A stretch of 64,000 nucleotides of DNA, taken from positions 3,085,021 through 3,149,020 of the forward strand of contig NC_060235.2 of the NCBI RefSeq assembly GCF_021155775.2. The letters are read 5' to 3'. The position numbers and the translations under genes are program-made. Shown here one piece after another: positions 1-12,165 of the stretch. Source of the DNA: Neodiprion pinetum (lineage: Eukaryota > Arthropoda > Insecta > Hymenoptera > Diprionidae). The notes under the pieces were generated by a model. The model ran no database searches. It saw only the letters and a program-made list of their open reading frames with translations, and was not told where the DNA came from. How positions within the stretch are numbered: the first letter of the stretch is position 1; each line of letters opens with the position of its first letter.

Positions 1-781
1 GATGATTGAAAATTGGTGCAATATTTTCAGGCAAAATTTCAAATCGTTACCAAGTTTTGAAAGAAAATTATATCGATTCTCGTTGATGGGTTCTCTTGAA
101 TCGATCACGTGGTATCCTGTGGTTAAAACTCCCTAAGTAGGTGATAGAATTATAACTAAACATTGCATTAATCTATCTGGTATCTATCATTGGTACTCTC
201 TTTTTTTTTTTTTTGATGGCACCGTGTACGCTGGGTAAGAATTAATGCTTTTGCAATCATCAGAGCCAATTAAACATTTTCGCACATATTATCAGAATAG
301 TAAAAACCAACACGCATAGACGTATAACGTATCCTTATAATATAGCGAATAGTTATAAATCACGTAGAGCGATGAGTATTACAGACATATATGTATAGAG
401 GGTATTTTATCCGGCGGTTAAGAGCCGCGTAATTCTCATCCCAAGTTAATATTTCACAAGGGTCATAAATTTCAATTATACTAAAGATCGTTTTTCAGTC
501 GGAGCTCTCTTCGTACTTACTCTTACCGAGAGAGTTAACGGATCGTGAAGAGATCGTTCAATCACCAGATCAAGAACCCGGGGTTGAAGTGTGAAATTGT
601 GTCCTGTAGGTGTCTGGTTATATATTAGCTGTGATTTTTATAACCTCAGAAGAAGTGTGCATGTGTTACATATAACAGAAAAATTGACCGACTATCCGAC
701 ACTCAAACATTTTGCAAAATACATCGAGTTGAAAATTGGTCGATATCCATTTATTTTTCATCAACTTTGGCGAATATCAGA

Positions 782-1030
782 CAAGTATTGATTTCGTTAG
801 AAAATCACTTGTTCTAACTTCAACGAATTTTTAAGATTTCGAAAAGCGATGATCTCGAAAACGGATCGATGAAAGAATTTGAAATTTAAAAAATTTTACA
901 ACCAAATAACGGGCATGAAAAATGACCGTGTCCCGTTTAATGTCAACTTCCGGTTCCACCAAAAATAAATCGATTTTCAACGTTTCACCACCAAACATGT
1001 ACTTTTTCTAAATAAACATTTCGTTATTTT
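782..1030 (+). repeat. Dispersed repeat A, copy 1
   Basis: This segment aligns by eye with 9905-10215. Shared blocks include a TCTCGAAAACGG core followed by a GAT-rich stretch, CCCGTTTAAT, TCAACTTCCG, AAATAAATCGATTTTC and TTTTTCTAAA. The order and spacing are kept, with scattered substitutions and small indels, so these are diverged copies of one family. No coding capacity, terminal repeats or target duplication can be seen, so the class of element is unknown. Confidence 0.6.
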
Positions 1031-2727
1031 TTTTCTTTTTTTTTCCAAAACCTACCGCGATAAGCAAAAAATTCTCATCAAGCCAAATACCTAATTCCGG
1101 AACAACTGTAATACAGATGATCGATGTGTAAGTTTATACATCCAACCTGCGGAAACTGCTCTGTATGGAGCGTGTAAACTCCTCGGAGAATATTACTCGT
1201 CGGTCGACCACATTCGCAATTTTGATTGCTTGTTCAGAGGGTAATAGCCGGTGTGCGTGCCTCGGGAGAAGAGTTTCGCGTTATCTCTAAAGGTATAATG
1301 AATTGCCAAGGGCTTATTCTGCAAATACTGCAGGCTAGTTTTAGTACGCTGTTAAATGACTGCACGAGCGCCTTTCATCCGTTGCCAATTTCATTCGACG
1401 GGTCAGAGCGGTCATCTGAAAACGACGTAGATGAAAGGGGGCGGACGAAAAAAATGAGAAAACGAGAAAACGAGAACGCGATCATGCACGAATGCGAGAC
1501 TTCGAGAAAGCTTCGCGAATTCGAAACGTTTGAAAACTGACGGGATTCATTTTTACACGACGAAAAATTGGAAAGAATTCGATAACGTTAACCTAACGAA
1601 ACTTTGTAACAGAAATTATTGTTAATTTACAAAATTTGAATCTCTCGATTGTCAACTGTACCGTATCACGGTTTACCGAAGTTTCGAAACGAGGATTTGT
1701 TTTTTATTTATCTTCTTTTCGTTTTTTCGAAAAGGGATGGAAAACTTGAAACTGACGTTTAAAGCGACTCCTGTACGTCCCGAAAGGATATTCCTCGCGA
1801 TTTTGAGGCCGACTCGGATCCTCGAAACGAGGACAAAAGCGGTGGGCGCGAATTGGTAAGGGATGAGAATGGCCTGGCGGGAGGAGATAATGCGTGGGCA
1901 ATAGCAGGAATTGTGTGTCAAGTAATAACTGGCGGATTTCACCTCTCCAGGCAGCTCAGCTCATTTCTCCAAAATACAGTTATACAACCAACTCCGTGCA
2001 TCCGGGGGTACGAAGCGAGCGGGTAATACCCCGCATAATCCCATAACCCGTGACCGTAAGACCCCCTGAATTTGAGCGGACGTTAATCCGGACTGTCCCT
2101 GACAAGTCGAGTCGTCTCCACGTCACTCGAAAATGAGACCGAGAACCGTAGAGAAAAGTCGCCCGATGCTTGTTTTATTTATTTATTTATTTATTTTTTT
2201 TTATTTTATTTCATTTTTTTTCTCACCATTTTCATTTTTTCCAAAAGTCTATTTAAAACGACAAAATAACGAAATTATAAAGGTAAACTATCATTTTTTA
2301 TAATTTACAATAAACAATTCAGTTCGATGTTGCCATTTGTTGATCATAATTAATATCGGTGCAAACGTGTGGGTGAAATTGAACTTTGACACGACTTGTT
2401 TCACTGAGTCTAAAAGAGACAGAAAAAAACAAAAAAAAATTGTTTTCGGATTAAAATTCCAACAGAATTGATTGGAAGTATTAATTTTCGGCAGACCGAA
2501 CCCCTCGAAGAGTTCGCTTATCACTTTGCGAGTTTAGGTTTTAACCGGGATTCGATAATGTTTGCTTTGCGTTAGGTTAATCCTCTCCTCGCCAGCTCAC
2601 GAATTAGTTTGCATCTGCAGAAACTCGGCAAGCTCCGTTTCACGGTCTTCGGGACTCACAATCAGTCAGTCGGTCGGTCGCTCGGTCAACGAAGCATCCC
2701 CCAATTTTTCACCCCCCTTCAGGATTG

Positions 2728-2755
<28 letters not shown>
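2728..2755. repeat. Poly(T) run of 28
   Basis: An uninterrupted run of 28 T. It is one of the longest of many A/T homopolymers in the AT-rich parts of the window. It has no flanking duplication or upstream SINE-like body, so slippage is more likely than a retroposon tail. Confidence 0.9.
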
Positions 2756-2758
<3 letters not shown>

Positions 2759-3928
2759 TTTCTTTCTCAACCCTTGAGAGGCAAGTTGGCAAAATTTGTA
2801 TCTCAGGGATTCCGTTGGGTGAACGGTGAATAGCTAATTTTGCAGCTGAGCCTTTAACCCTTGCTAATTAACCGGCCCGGATGGGCGAATCTTCGTCCCT
2901 TATTTCCAAAGTCCTCCTAATTTCCCAGCGAGGCTCGAATCGCACCGTTATTCCAAATTTCCGTGTCTTTCAAACATATCCCGGGGGGGGAAGAGGTTAA
3001 ACGTTGCCCAATTTTTCCCACCACACAGAGGAGAGAAATAATTTCTAATTGGCCGGTAACCGCAAACCCCTTAATTGTTGTCATTTTTTACAATAATCAA
3101 GAAATAAAATAACTTTGTGTCAACGAAAATGAAAACGAGTGTTGGAATTTTATTTTTATTTATTTATTTTTTTTTCTTTTGCCTTCACTTTTTCTTCATA
3201 TAATTTCAACAATATGAAAAACCATTGAATCGCAAAGATGACAATATTCTGGGTAACTCTGAGGTATGAATTTTTTTCTTTCTCCGCGGCTTAACGCTCG
3301 GTTTCGTAACCGCCACGATAACGGTATTCAATTCTCGAATTCGTTTCACCGAGAAGAACTGGCGGCGATATTTTCCGAGGCGAGAAAACACCGCGCGTCT
3401 TGGAATATTTAAACCGAATTACATTGAATCACGCTTGGAAAAATACGCGAGAAATCGACTAGGTGCAATATTCGCTGAAGGCGGGGTTCGCCCTTCGAGT
3501 TCGATAAATACGAGACATTTGTTTCGAAATAAACACGCAAAGTCTGTCTTCCCGAGACGTGGTAACGGGGGGAAAAAAAAGGGAAGCCTTAAAAAAAAAA
3601 AAAAGCAAGAAAAAGAAAGAAAATTGTCGGGAATCGTAATTCCGCGGGATCAAGTTCAGGAAAAAATCGTATCGCCTTTAAATGATGAACCGGCATATCG
3701 AAGAGTGGTATATAAAAAAAAAAAAAAAAAACAAAAAAAAAACTCGTACTTGTTAATTAATTAATTTATTTTCTTCCTTTCTTTCTTACTTCAGGATACC
3801 GCGAAACAGAGATAGCCGAATATTTGAGTTGCAGGCGGGTTGTTAGCGGGAAATGAGGGCGGAAAAGCTCTAACGAGCAAATATCATTACGAGTACCTAC
3901 CGAAATATATTACGACGTCGATCAAAGC

Positions 3929-3963
3929 AGAAGAAGAAGAAGAAGAAGAAGAAGAAGAAGAAA
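3929..3963. repeat. (GAA)n microsatellite
   Basis: About eleven GAA/AGA units form a purine-only tract on the plus strand. A short open frame runs through it as poly-Glu, but it is a by-product of the repeat and not evidence for a gene. Confidence 0.9.
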
Positions 3964-4144
3964 ACAGGGCGGAGAGGCTGCGGGTGTTTCGGGATCATCT
4001 TTTTCAAAAAGTTGTATGGAGTTTTTAATGGGATCGTCGGTAGGGATGAAGCGAAGAAAATTTTGACCTTGATAAATTCCCGGCTGCGTGGAATATTGGC
4101 TGCAAGTATTCACCTGAAACTGGGTCAGAGAAGCTATACGCATG

Positions 4145-4178
4145 TATATATATATATATTTATATATATACATATATA
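4145..4178. repeat. (TA)n microsatellite
   Basis: Interrupted TA dinucleotide repeat. Similar short TA tracts occur near 7460-7484 and 18722-18744. Confidence 0.85.
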
Positions 4179-7100
4179 CACGTATCAGCCACCACCTCTT
4201 GATTGAAACACCATAGATATTTAAATGACCAAAGTTCCGGAATAAATTTGTATGCTAAACCACTTTTAACTTGGAAATCCACTTTTAGAATTTTCCCCAA
4301 CCACGAGCCTGCGGCTTCCCGCCCTAATTTCGACTCGTGTCTTTTCCCGTGTCGCGGGATAAACATCTCGGGAAAGTGGAGAGAAAAAAACGAAAGAGAA
4401 TATGAAAACAAAACGCAACGCCTGACAAATGATCCAAGATCTGTTATCGTATACTGTTAGAAAGAATTGTTTCTTTAAGAGTATAAATCGTAGACTAAAT
4501 ATCGACGATGATTTACACCTGAGAAGTGAAATCGAAGTGATTCTAACTTTGAGACCAAGGATAAGAAAAATGGAAAGCGAGTTTTTGAAAATTTTTCACA
4601 AATCCGACCCTCCTACAATCTTAGACACCTCGGCTGGATTCTATATTTTCTTTTACGGTTTTCTTACAATTTAATCGGATATCAGAGAATAATCTCAAGG
4701 GGGTTTGGATTTGCTTCCTCGTGCCTAATTCAAATTTCTTATTCGTCAACATGGAGTGCAAATTTTAATACTTTTAACGATTCAACGACAATCTTAGGAG
4801 CTTTTGTGTAACCTCCCGCTTATACAATCAAAGTAACGCAGGTATAATTACAGAATTTTCGGATATTTATTGCTACGGAATTCAGCTCTCTGATAAATTA
4901 AAAGATAATAAAATCAAATTTCTTCTGTATTTAATGTGAATTAATATTTTGTTATTTATCTGCCTGAGATTTATGAAATCTGAATCCTATCTCCGATATC
5001 TGTTTCAATAATTCTTCATTAATCTACGAATCTGATTTACTTTCGAAATAACAATACTTTATCCTCAATAAATATCAATCAACCCTTTAATTATTTCAAA
5101 CCGTAATGTAACGATGAAACGGGTATTCCTCCCCCCTTCTATCGAGATAAGAAATTTTTTTTTCTTTTTCTTTTCTTTTTTTTTTTACATCGCCAGAATT
5201 GCAGCGGTAAATATACACTCATTGTTAGCCCCGGAGGGGTTGAAAACGTTTTCCGGCAAAATTTCCGGCATCACTTTGAAATCCCGCGAATCCCCGAGAG
5301 AGAGTCTTCGTAGCTTCTAATATCGCTTCAAAGGCGATCGCTGATTACACAGAAGTATCGGGGAGTCTCTGTGCCAACACAATTACAGCCTGGCAGCATA
5401 AAGGGGGGGGTTTGGAGGGTGAGATTCGTGGGGGTGGAGGAGGAGGAGAGGCGTGTGTGCGAGGAGAGGGACTAAGGTCGTCGTTCGTTTGTTTTTCGAG
5501 CAACGTCGGGCTCTCTATGGGTAATTTAACCCGGGGCAGCATGAATGGGTTATGATTGGTGGTGACAGACCGTCAGGCATGGGGAACCCATTCATTCGGA
5601 ATTCACACCGAGAAGACGGGACGAGGACTCGCGGCTCTGCCATCCTCTCTCCTCCTGGGGCAGGACTTCCTGCACGGAATTTACTGGCAAGTTAGCCGGC
5701 CCTCGGAAATCAACGTCGTCGTCACGTTCGCGCTACCCAAACAAGTAGCAATTCGATTTTCACAAGCTGACCTGACATTCGAATCACTCGTCGCTTAACC
5801 GCGGATTTTTTTTTTGTTTTTATGCGTTTTTTTTTTTTTTTTTTTTTTTGAATCTTATCTTGTTTTTTATTTTTTTTTTTTGCTTTCTTTTCATTCAACG
5901 CAGACTGCAATGCTTTCGATATTTCATACGCAAGGAACATTTTGTCGCGGTTCATCGATCAATGCGAAATTTTCATCCATTTCTTTACGGCCGGACGACG
6001 GCAATTTTTACTTTCAGAATTTTCAGAATGTTGTTTAATTGAAAATCGATGGTTCTTGGATTTGGAATGGCTCGAGTTATTGAATTTAAAACGTCTTGTT
6101 ATAAAAGTTGACTCGGCGCAATTAATGTGCGACTAAAAGTGTTGACGAGCGATTATATCAAAGTGTTTGAAAAATCTTTCACTTTTATGAATTATATTGA
6201 ATCGGATTTTAATTCTAGCTTTCAAATATAGGAAGTATAAAATAATTCAACTACTACTCGCCAAAACTGCGTCTAATTTCATAACGTCAAGCGTTATTTC
6301 CTCTAACGAGAAAAAAAAAAAAAAAATAATAAAAAACGTCCAACCTAATTGCAGAGTAGAGAAAATTGAAAACACCATATAAATACATATGAGGATACAA
6401 ATTAGGTAGGTACTTGTGACAATATAAACTGCATACAACGAATGCGTTGCATTCTTCGTATATAATTCTTGGTTAAAAAATGATAACGATACGGGACTTA
6501 AATTCGTAAACATAAAGACACACTTATGGTGTATAATATGAGATAATGGGGAACCGGAAGTTACGTGGGTTTCTGAAGATTCCGCGATGCGGGGGCGGAG
6601 GATGATAACTGTAGTATCAGTGACATGTATAAGGTACCCGACGAAGTGCATTAGGTCGTGTCAATCGCGTTCGTATATGATGCGTTCCCGACCGTACAGT
6701 CGAGAAAATTAAAACTAGACTGATTTGGAGAATTCGTTACACCTCGACGATCGATTTTTCGATTCGACTGGGATCCGTTTTCATTCAAAATCGTTATCAG
6801 TTGTCATTTAACAAGAAACAAAAAACAAAAATGTAATATTTCCACGTAACATCAAGTTTCAATTTAAACTATCCCAGAATTATACTGCTTCAAAATTTCA
6901 AACGGTCGACTTTACACGTTTGTCGATAACGATGCTTGTTATTAATTTATTACGGTGATAATGTATAAATAAATATTGCAAACGAAACAGACCATTGAAC
7001 GAAACGAGCCTCCGCCGAATTGAATAATCGATCGTTGATATGTGAATCAGAAAAATTGACCGACTTTTGCTCGCACATAAACGTATCTACTCGCTTAAAT

Positions 7101-7544
7101 AATTCACGACGCTGCTGCAGCAGGATTTCGAGTTTCGTTATTTCCTAAACTGCACGTATACGGAAAAGCACGGTGTCGGCGAAAACGGAGCGCAGTTCAA
7201 GTTGGGAGGGAATTTCCTGCTGTATGTACAACAAAGTGCCAAAGTCCGTATAAACCCGGCATACACACTCGACCGAGTTTTCTTTTTCTTCTTCTTCTTT
7301 CTCTTTCCGCGCTTTATCTCGTTAGCGAAGCCTCGAAGAAACGCCTGCAAGCTCGTGTTTGCCCTTCTCCACCCCGAGAACAGTCCGTTGTTTCGAAACG
7401 CGGATTGCGCGGATCTCGTCACTGATTTCTTTCTCCAAAAGCGTCGGCAATAAAATAATAATATATATAATATATATATATATAAACCTATTTCTGACCG
7501 GCGATTCGATGCGATGATAAAAAACAAAAAATAACAATCGGAAA

Positions 7545-7625
7545 AAACATCTGGACCGACATTTATCTAAAAATCTGTTTTTCGAATTACAGAGATTTGG
7601 TTAAAGTTCGAAAAATTGATTTTTT
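7545..7625 (-). repeat. Dispersed repeat A, partial copy
   Basis: The reverse complement reads through a block closely matching the middle of the copy at 9905-10215: a TTCGAAAAACAG core, a TTTTTAGA block, and then a GTCG-GG-TG segment. It is short and diverged, and in the opposite orientation to copies 1 and 2. Confidence 0.5.
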
Positions 7626-9904
7626 GAACCGAAACGAATACTTTTCTGAAATAACGAAAGATGATTGAAACGTAATAATCCTGAGTTAAGGACACTTTCT
7701 AAATTTGAAATTTTCATTTTATATAAATTACACGGCGTTGCGTGAAAAAATAATTTGTAAATTTCCACCGCGGCAACGTCTGAAAACTTTTTGTGGATTG
7801 AAAAAAAAAGATTCTCTCGAAAGAAGAGCGTTCTTGCGTTATGTCCAAGACGGTTTTCGTTCGATTTTTCACTTTTTTACTAAATTTGGAAAGAATCTTT
7901 CTTTCAACCTCACAGAAAAAAAAAAAAAAACACTTTTCAGAATTGGTCGCGATGGAAATTCGCAAATTATTTTTCAAATACACCGATTTTTTTCCCTGCG
8001 ATTACACTTAGAGCCGATTCGTGTTTTGAAATCATAGAACGGGAACAAATTAACAGAGTCGATTCGATTTTCCGTACGTACGTATAACACAAATCTTGTG
8101 AATATATTCAACGAGGAATTTCAACATCCCGAATTTCGTCGGCTGATCGGAATTCGGAACTAATATTTGAACGATCGTTATGGAAACGTCCGTCGGTGCC
8201 AGGGTTTGTCTGCACTCGTGGTTATACACGGGAACGTTCAAGATTACACGAATATAGTTGGTTCACAGTATACATATAACGTCGGCTGCACCTGGGTTAT
8301 AATCTGCAATCTCGTCGAACAATTATAGCATGCAAATCAGCGCTATCCTCCGCATCACTTCCAGGTCTGTTTGAATATTCTCGAAGATTGATTTGACGAA
8401 TGGGTTCGTTTCTTTTCTCATTCTCCTCGACTTCCAGCCCCTCGCCCTCAAGGGAGAAAATATCTGTGCTAAAACTTTCAACAAATTTATTCCACGTAAT
8501 TGAAAATTATCACAAAATTACGCGACAACGTTCGATCGTTATAAAGAAAGTATAAAAAATCGTCGATCATGGTTATAAAATTAACTGTGGCAGTCAATAA
8601 ATCGGGGTAGTAAAATTTATTTTAAATATTGCAATGATTTAACAAAAGTCTGAGATTCGTAAGTATCTAAAACAGTCGGACTAAAGGGCTGAAAAAAAAG
8701 AAAAAAAAAAAAACTTGTTCTTATTTGTCGCAAATTTATTTTTCGCAGAAAAAAAACAAAAAACGAAGAAATAAAAACCGTCGAGCGAACTTCTTCAGGC
8801 GGGCCGAAGGGGAAGCGGAGATGCAATATTTATATCGCATAACGTGTACGAAGATGGCGATCGCCTCGATCACCAAAGTATCGTCTGAAGTGTGAGGCGG
8901 TAAAAATGCCGGGCCCTACGGATGAGAATAATATTATACGATACGCTTCAACCTCTAACCGTTTTTCGAATATGTTACGATCCGAAGGAGACGCCTCTCG
9001 ACTTTACAGCGATACGTTATTTGGTCCGTTCCTGATGTTTGGAATGAAATGAAAGTAGAAAGAAACAAGAAAACCGTCCGCAGGTTCGCCTCTTAGATAC
9101 GTAAGTATACGTATGCAAATGCGACATTGCCTCAAGTTTTTGGTTTGGAAATTTGTCGAAAGATGAAAAAAAAAAAAAACGATTCAAAGAAATTTGCCGG
9201 ATTAATTGTTGCAAGATAATTCTTGTTTAAATTTTTATTTCTTTTTATTTTCTTACTTCGGTTTCGCGTGGATAATATCGTACAGCAGATTTTTTCACAT
9301 TTTTGGCAAAAATATCGAGCGTGATTGTCCGAAGTTAGAAATAAGGGTGACCGTCTTGTTTGTATATATACATATATGAAGTAAATTGGAAGGTGAACAA
9401 AACAAAAGGTATAAAGAAAAAATTCTCTCTCGAGAGAAATAAAAACGAAGGGCTGAATCTTTCTGTGAAAATCCTTTAATTTTCTTATTTGATATTTAGC
9501 GTACCGAATTTACAAGGAAAGATCAAACCTCGGTTTAGTTTTGCCCGGCATCGGTCAACCGCTACACCCGAGTCTAAGGTGGTTGTTGGTTCAGTGATCC
9601 GAAGGTGAACTAAACTTAGGTGTGTATGCGACCGCAAGAATTCTTCAATCCTCATGGACAACCGGACGGGTCGAGGGGATCGAATTACGGTATTAAAGGA
9701 TTATCGGAGCGTGAACATTCGAGTATAGAAAAAGGAAGGAAGGAAGAAAGAAAAAAAAAAAGAAAAAAATATATCGAACGCGGTCGAACAGATTTTGTGT
9801 ATATTTGTGAAAAACTGACAATCGATAAGTTGGAAAATTTCTGTAGCTTGTAGGTTTAGAATTTTTACTTTTCATCCACTTTTAGGTGGATATTATATAA
9901 ATGA

Positions 9905-10215
9905 AAAGCATTGTTTTCGATCGGAAATCACTACTTCGAATTTCGACGAATTTTTCTCATGATTTTGAAACCCTAGAATCCGAAAAACAGCTTTTTAGAA
10001 AAACGTCGATTCGGATGTCCCGACAAACTTTAGCGACGATCTCGAAAACGGTTCGATAAAAGAATTCGAAACTTACGGGATTTTACAACGAGATGATGAG
10101 CTCGAAAAATTTCAACGTCCCGTTTAATTTCAACTTCCGTTTCTAACGGAAATAAATCGATTTTCGAACGTTTAACCAACAAACGTATAATTTTTCTAAA
10201 CAAACGATTACGTTT
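9905..10215 (+). repeat. Dispersed repeat A, longest copy
   Basis: This is the longest visible copy of the family seen at 782-1030, 7545-7625 (reverse) and 63590-63665. It includes the block ATCCGAAAAACAG-TTTTTAGAAAAA-TCGAT that the partial copies share. No open frame of note and no terminal inverted repeats were seen. It may be a fragment of a longer inactive transposon or an AT-rich MITE. Confidence 0.6.
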
Positions 10216-11250
10216 TTCCCAGTTTGTATTCTTATTGAAAAAAAAAAAAAAAACCAATAACAAAGAAACGTGTATAAATTTATTGTCATTCAAAAATTTA
10301 ATTTTTTTTTCCTCCGATTTTTCTTCAAAACTTTTCTCTCATCTGTCTGCCAATTCGCGTCAGTTTCAAATTTTTCTCCTCCCTCGTCACGGCGACGAAA
10401 AAGTATCGCTAAAATAAAACTGTACTTATTTCCACAGCTCGTCGTTTCTTCCCCTTTAAATTGCCCCGAGGTTAGAGAGTCCGTGTTATATATCTACGGG
10501 TTCACGTTTCTGCGTTAGATGGAAAACACGACGTGTTAACGTGAATGTAAACGTCAAAAATAGAGACAGGATCGCGACGGGAGAGGACGACACAAGTCCC
10601 TACACGTTTCTGTCTCTCACAGTCAGTCACACTTTTTCATCCCGGGACTGCACACGAGGAATTTAAACTCGAGTATATCGTCCTGATAATTGACCTGCGC
10701 GAGTATAGTTGTAAAATAGACGTAAATAAAATAAAAAATGAAAAAAATGAAAGAAATAAAAAACAACGATAGGGTGACAAAGGGCGACCCGGATTTAACG
10801 GCATAAAGTTTACGGACGAGATTTCGGGTAAATTATCGAAGCTTGCAAGAGCGCGGTGGGTAATTCTTCGTAAATCTAATAGCTGGTAGATAAATTCTAT
10901 CCCGAACTCCGGGGTTCGTTTCTGCTCCCGCAGAGTCACGTATGGGCGGGTAGTTACGGGTAGTTAAGGGGTCTGAGAATCCTCGTCGAGCTGTTTCTAA
11001 AGGGAAAAACATTACTGTCAGCGGCACGCGGAGGCACTAAAACAACCCCCCGATGCCGCCGTACTATTTTTGGCTAATTTAAGAGCTACTCGAATACCAA
11101 TGATTTCCCATTTCTCGGGACGACGCCTCGCCTCGCGACGTCTCCAGGGTTCAGGGGCGGCGAATAAAGAGATTATCCCGATCATCGCCGCCGTATCGTA
11201 TCGATTACACGTACGTACCGGGACGATCTGTTGAGAGTTGAAAACGAACC

Positions 11251-11260
11251 GCGCATGCGC
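11251..11260. promoter_or_regulatory. GCGCATGCGC palindrome (NRF-1/Ewg-like), site 1
   Basis: The 10-base palindrome matches the known consensus of NRF-1 and its insect relative Erect wing. An inverted CCAAT pentamer (ATTGG) lies about 15 bases downstream, near 11277. The sequence match is certain. Regulatory function is inference, because the site sits in an inverted-repeat arm that could simply be a transposon end. Confidence 0.35.
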
Positions 11261-11519
11261 CGAATAGTTCGATGTCATTGGTCGGCGAAATCTTCCGCGC
11301 AGGCGGGCCAACCTGCGCAAAATCTGTACTTTTCAATCTTCAAAGAGCGTAAGCATTGGACTCCGACCGTTCCTCGAAGAATCAACTTACCGACTCGACG
11401 AGAGAACGCTTCCCAAACCTCTCCGAGTCACTGCCTCGATTGTTTGAGATTCTAACCTCGAAAATTCGTACGAACCGCATCGCCGGCAGAAACAGTTTCG
11501 CGAACGGCCGATAAAACTC

Positions 11520-11529
11520 GCGCATGCGC
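11520..11529. promoter_or_regulatory. GCGCATGCGC palindrome (NRF-1/Ewg-like), site 2
   Basis: Second copy of the same palindrome, in the other arm of the inverted repeat and about 115 bases from the 3' end of the minus-strand membrane exon. The same caveat applies as for site 1. Confidence 0.35.
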
Positions 11530-11643
11530 GGTTCGTTTTAAAGTTTCAAGAGTTCAAGTTACCCGGTATATCGTGTATAGATCTGTATGATGTATCGCAG
11601 TGCGCGTGCACGTAATGTATAACGTATTTGTTCATTTACTCAC

Positions 11644-11756
11644 TTCCAAAATACCACGGAAATTATTGCGGCCATTAGCAGCAGGATGACGGCGCTCGTG
11701 ATTATCAGCGCCGTGCTTTGGAGCGACGGATTTGTGTGGTAGGAGGCATCTATCAT
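11644..11756 (-). CDS. Internal exon encoding a single transmembrane helix
   Basis: This 113-base exon on the minus strand follows a good acceptor (GTTGTTCTGCTTACAG) and ends at a strong donor (AA|GTGAGT). It reads in phase 0, with 37 codons plus two bases. The translation begins MIDASYHTNPSLQST and continues ALIITSAVILLLMAAIISVV, then FW and the start of a Lys or Asn codon. It therefore has a polar, uncharged lead-in and about 22 hydrophobic residues, followed by what would be a stop-transfer Lys. That charge pattern suggests an extracellular or lumenal N side. Third codon positions are GC-rich, unlike the flanking AT-rich DNA, which supports real coding. The phase fits the exon at 25957-26134. 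If the donor were skipped, the next codons would be AAG TGA, ending the protein directly after the helix. The family was not recognised. Confidence 0.68.
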
Positions 11757-12084
11757 CTGTAAGCAGAACAACGATACTCTTAGAGTGCGATCATGACCCT
11801 GACGATTGATTATTTACTCGTTGTTCGGAGGGAATCACGAGCGAGAAAAAGGCTTGCCTGTTTTTAAATGGATTTCTTTCTTTTCCAACTTCGCACGTTT
11901 CTCTGATTTCAGAGAAAATAGGAAGTTGTTGTGATCATTCCGAGAATGAACAGTCCGGGTTGTTATTAGATATACAATTTTTTTTTTTTTCGTCTCAATC
12001 GAAGCGGCTTTTCCAAACTTGGAACTGATTTGATTTTGGATTCGTTCGGTTCGGTACTTTTTCAATAATTTAAATAACAAAGTT

Positions 12085-12165
12085 CCAAAAAATCAAATAA
12101 AAATTGTGATATCTTGAGAACGGTTGAATGGATTTCAATGAAAATTGGTACAACCGAGAAACAAA
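12085..12165 (+). repeat. Repeat B, single unit
   Basis: The segment TCAAATAAAAAT...TTGAGAACGG...ATGGATTTCAATGAAAATTGGTACA resembles the first part of the tandem array at 28015-28395. It is a single diverged unit with no coding capacity. Confidence 0.5.

Larger units (their letters stand above)
1..11230. other. Non-coding, AT-rich stretch
   Basis: No coding exon could be supported here. The sequence is AT-rich, with many A or T runs of 10-28 bases, short TA and GAA microsatellites, and three diverged copies of dispersed repeat A (listed separately). Short islands of higher GC, for example about 1980-2160, 5210-5760 and 10430-11080, contain no convincing open frame and may be regulatory or simply less eroded DNA. 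If the minus-strand membrane-protein gene continues past its exon at 11644-11756, this stretch would be its next intron, but no exon with a matching phase and a useful reading frame was found. Confidence 0.6.
11231..11549. mobile_element. Inverted-repeat element, possible MITE
   Basis: A perfect 20-base arm, AAAACGAACCGCGCATGCGC at 11241-11260, recurs in reverse complement at 11520-11539. Similarity extends a little outward (TTGA...GTT/TTAAAACGAAC) and weakly inward. The arms span about 320 bases and start about 95 bases from the membrane-anchor exon at 11644-11756, inside the putative downstream intron. A short non-autonomous DNA transposon explains the symmetry. A pair of inverted regulatory sites is the alternative. 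No clear target duplication was identified. Confidence 0.45.

Noticed and set aside
527..603. Minus-strand segment with acceptor CCTACAG and donor GTAAGA that could follow the membrane exon
   Set aside because: Joined in the required phase it adds only about ten residues before a stop, and its better open frame is in the wrong phase. It is probably chance, though a very short cytoplasmic tail cannot be excluded.
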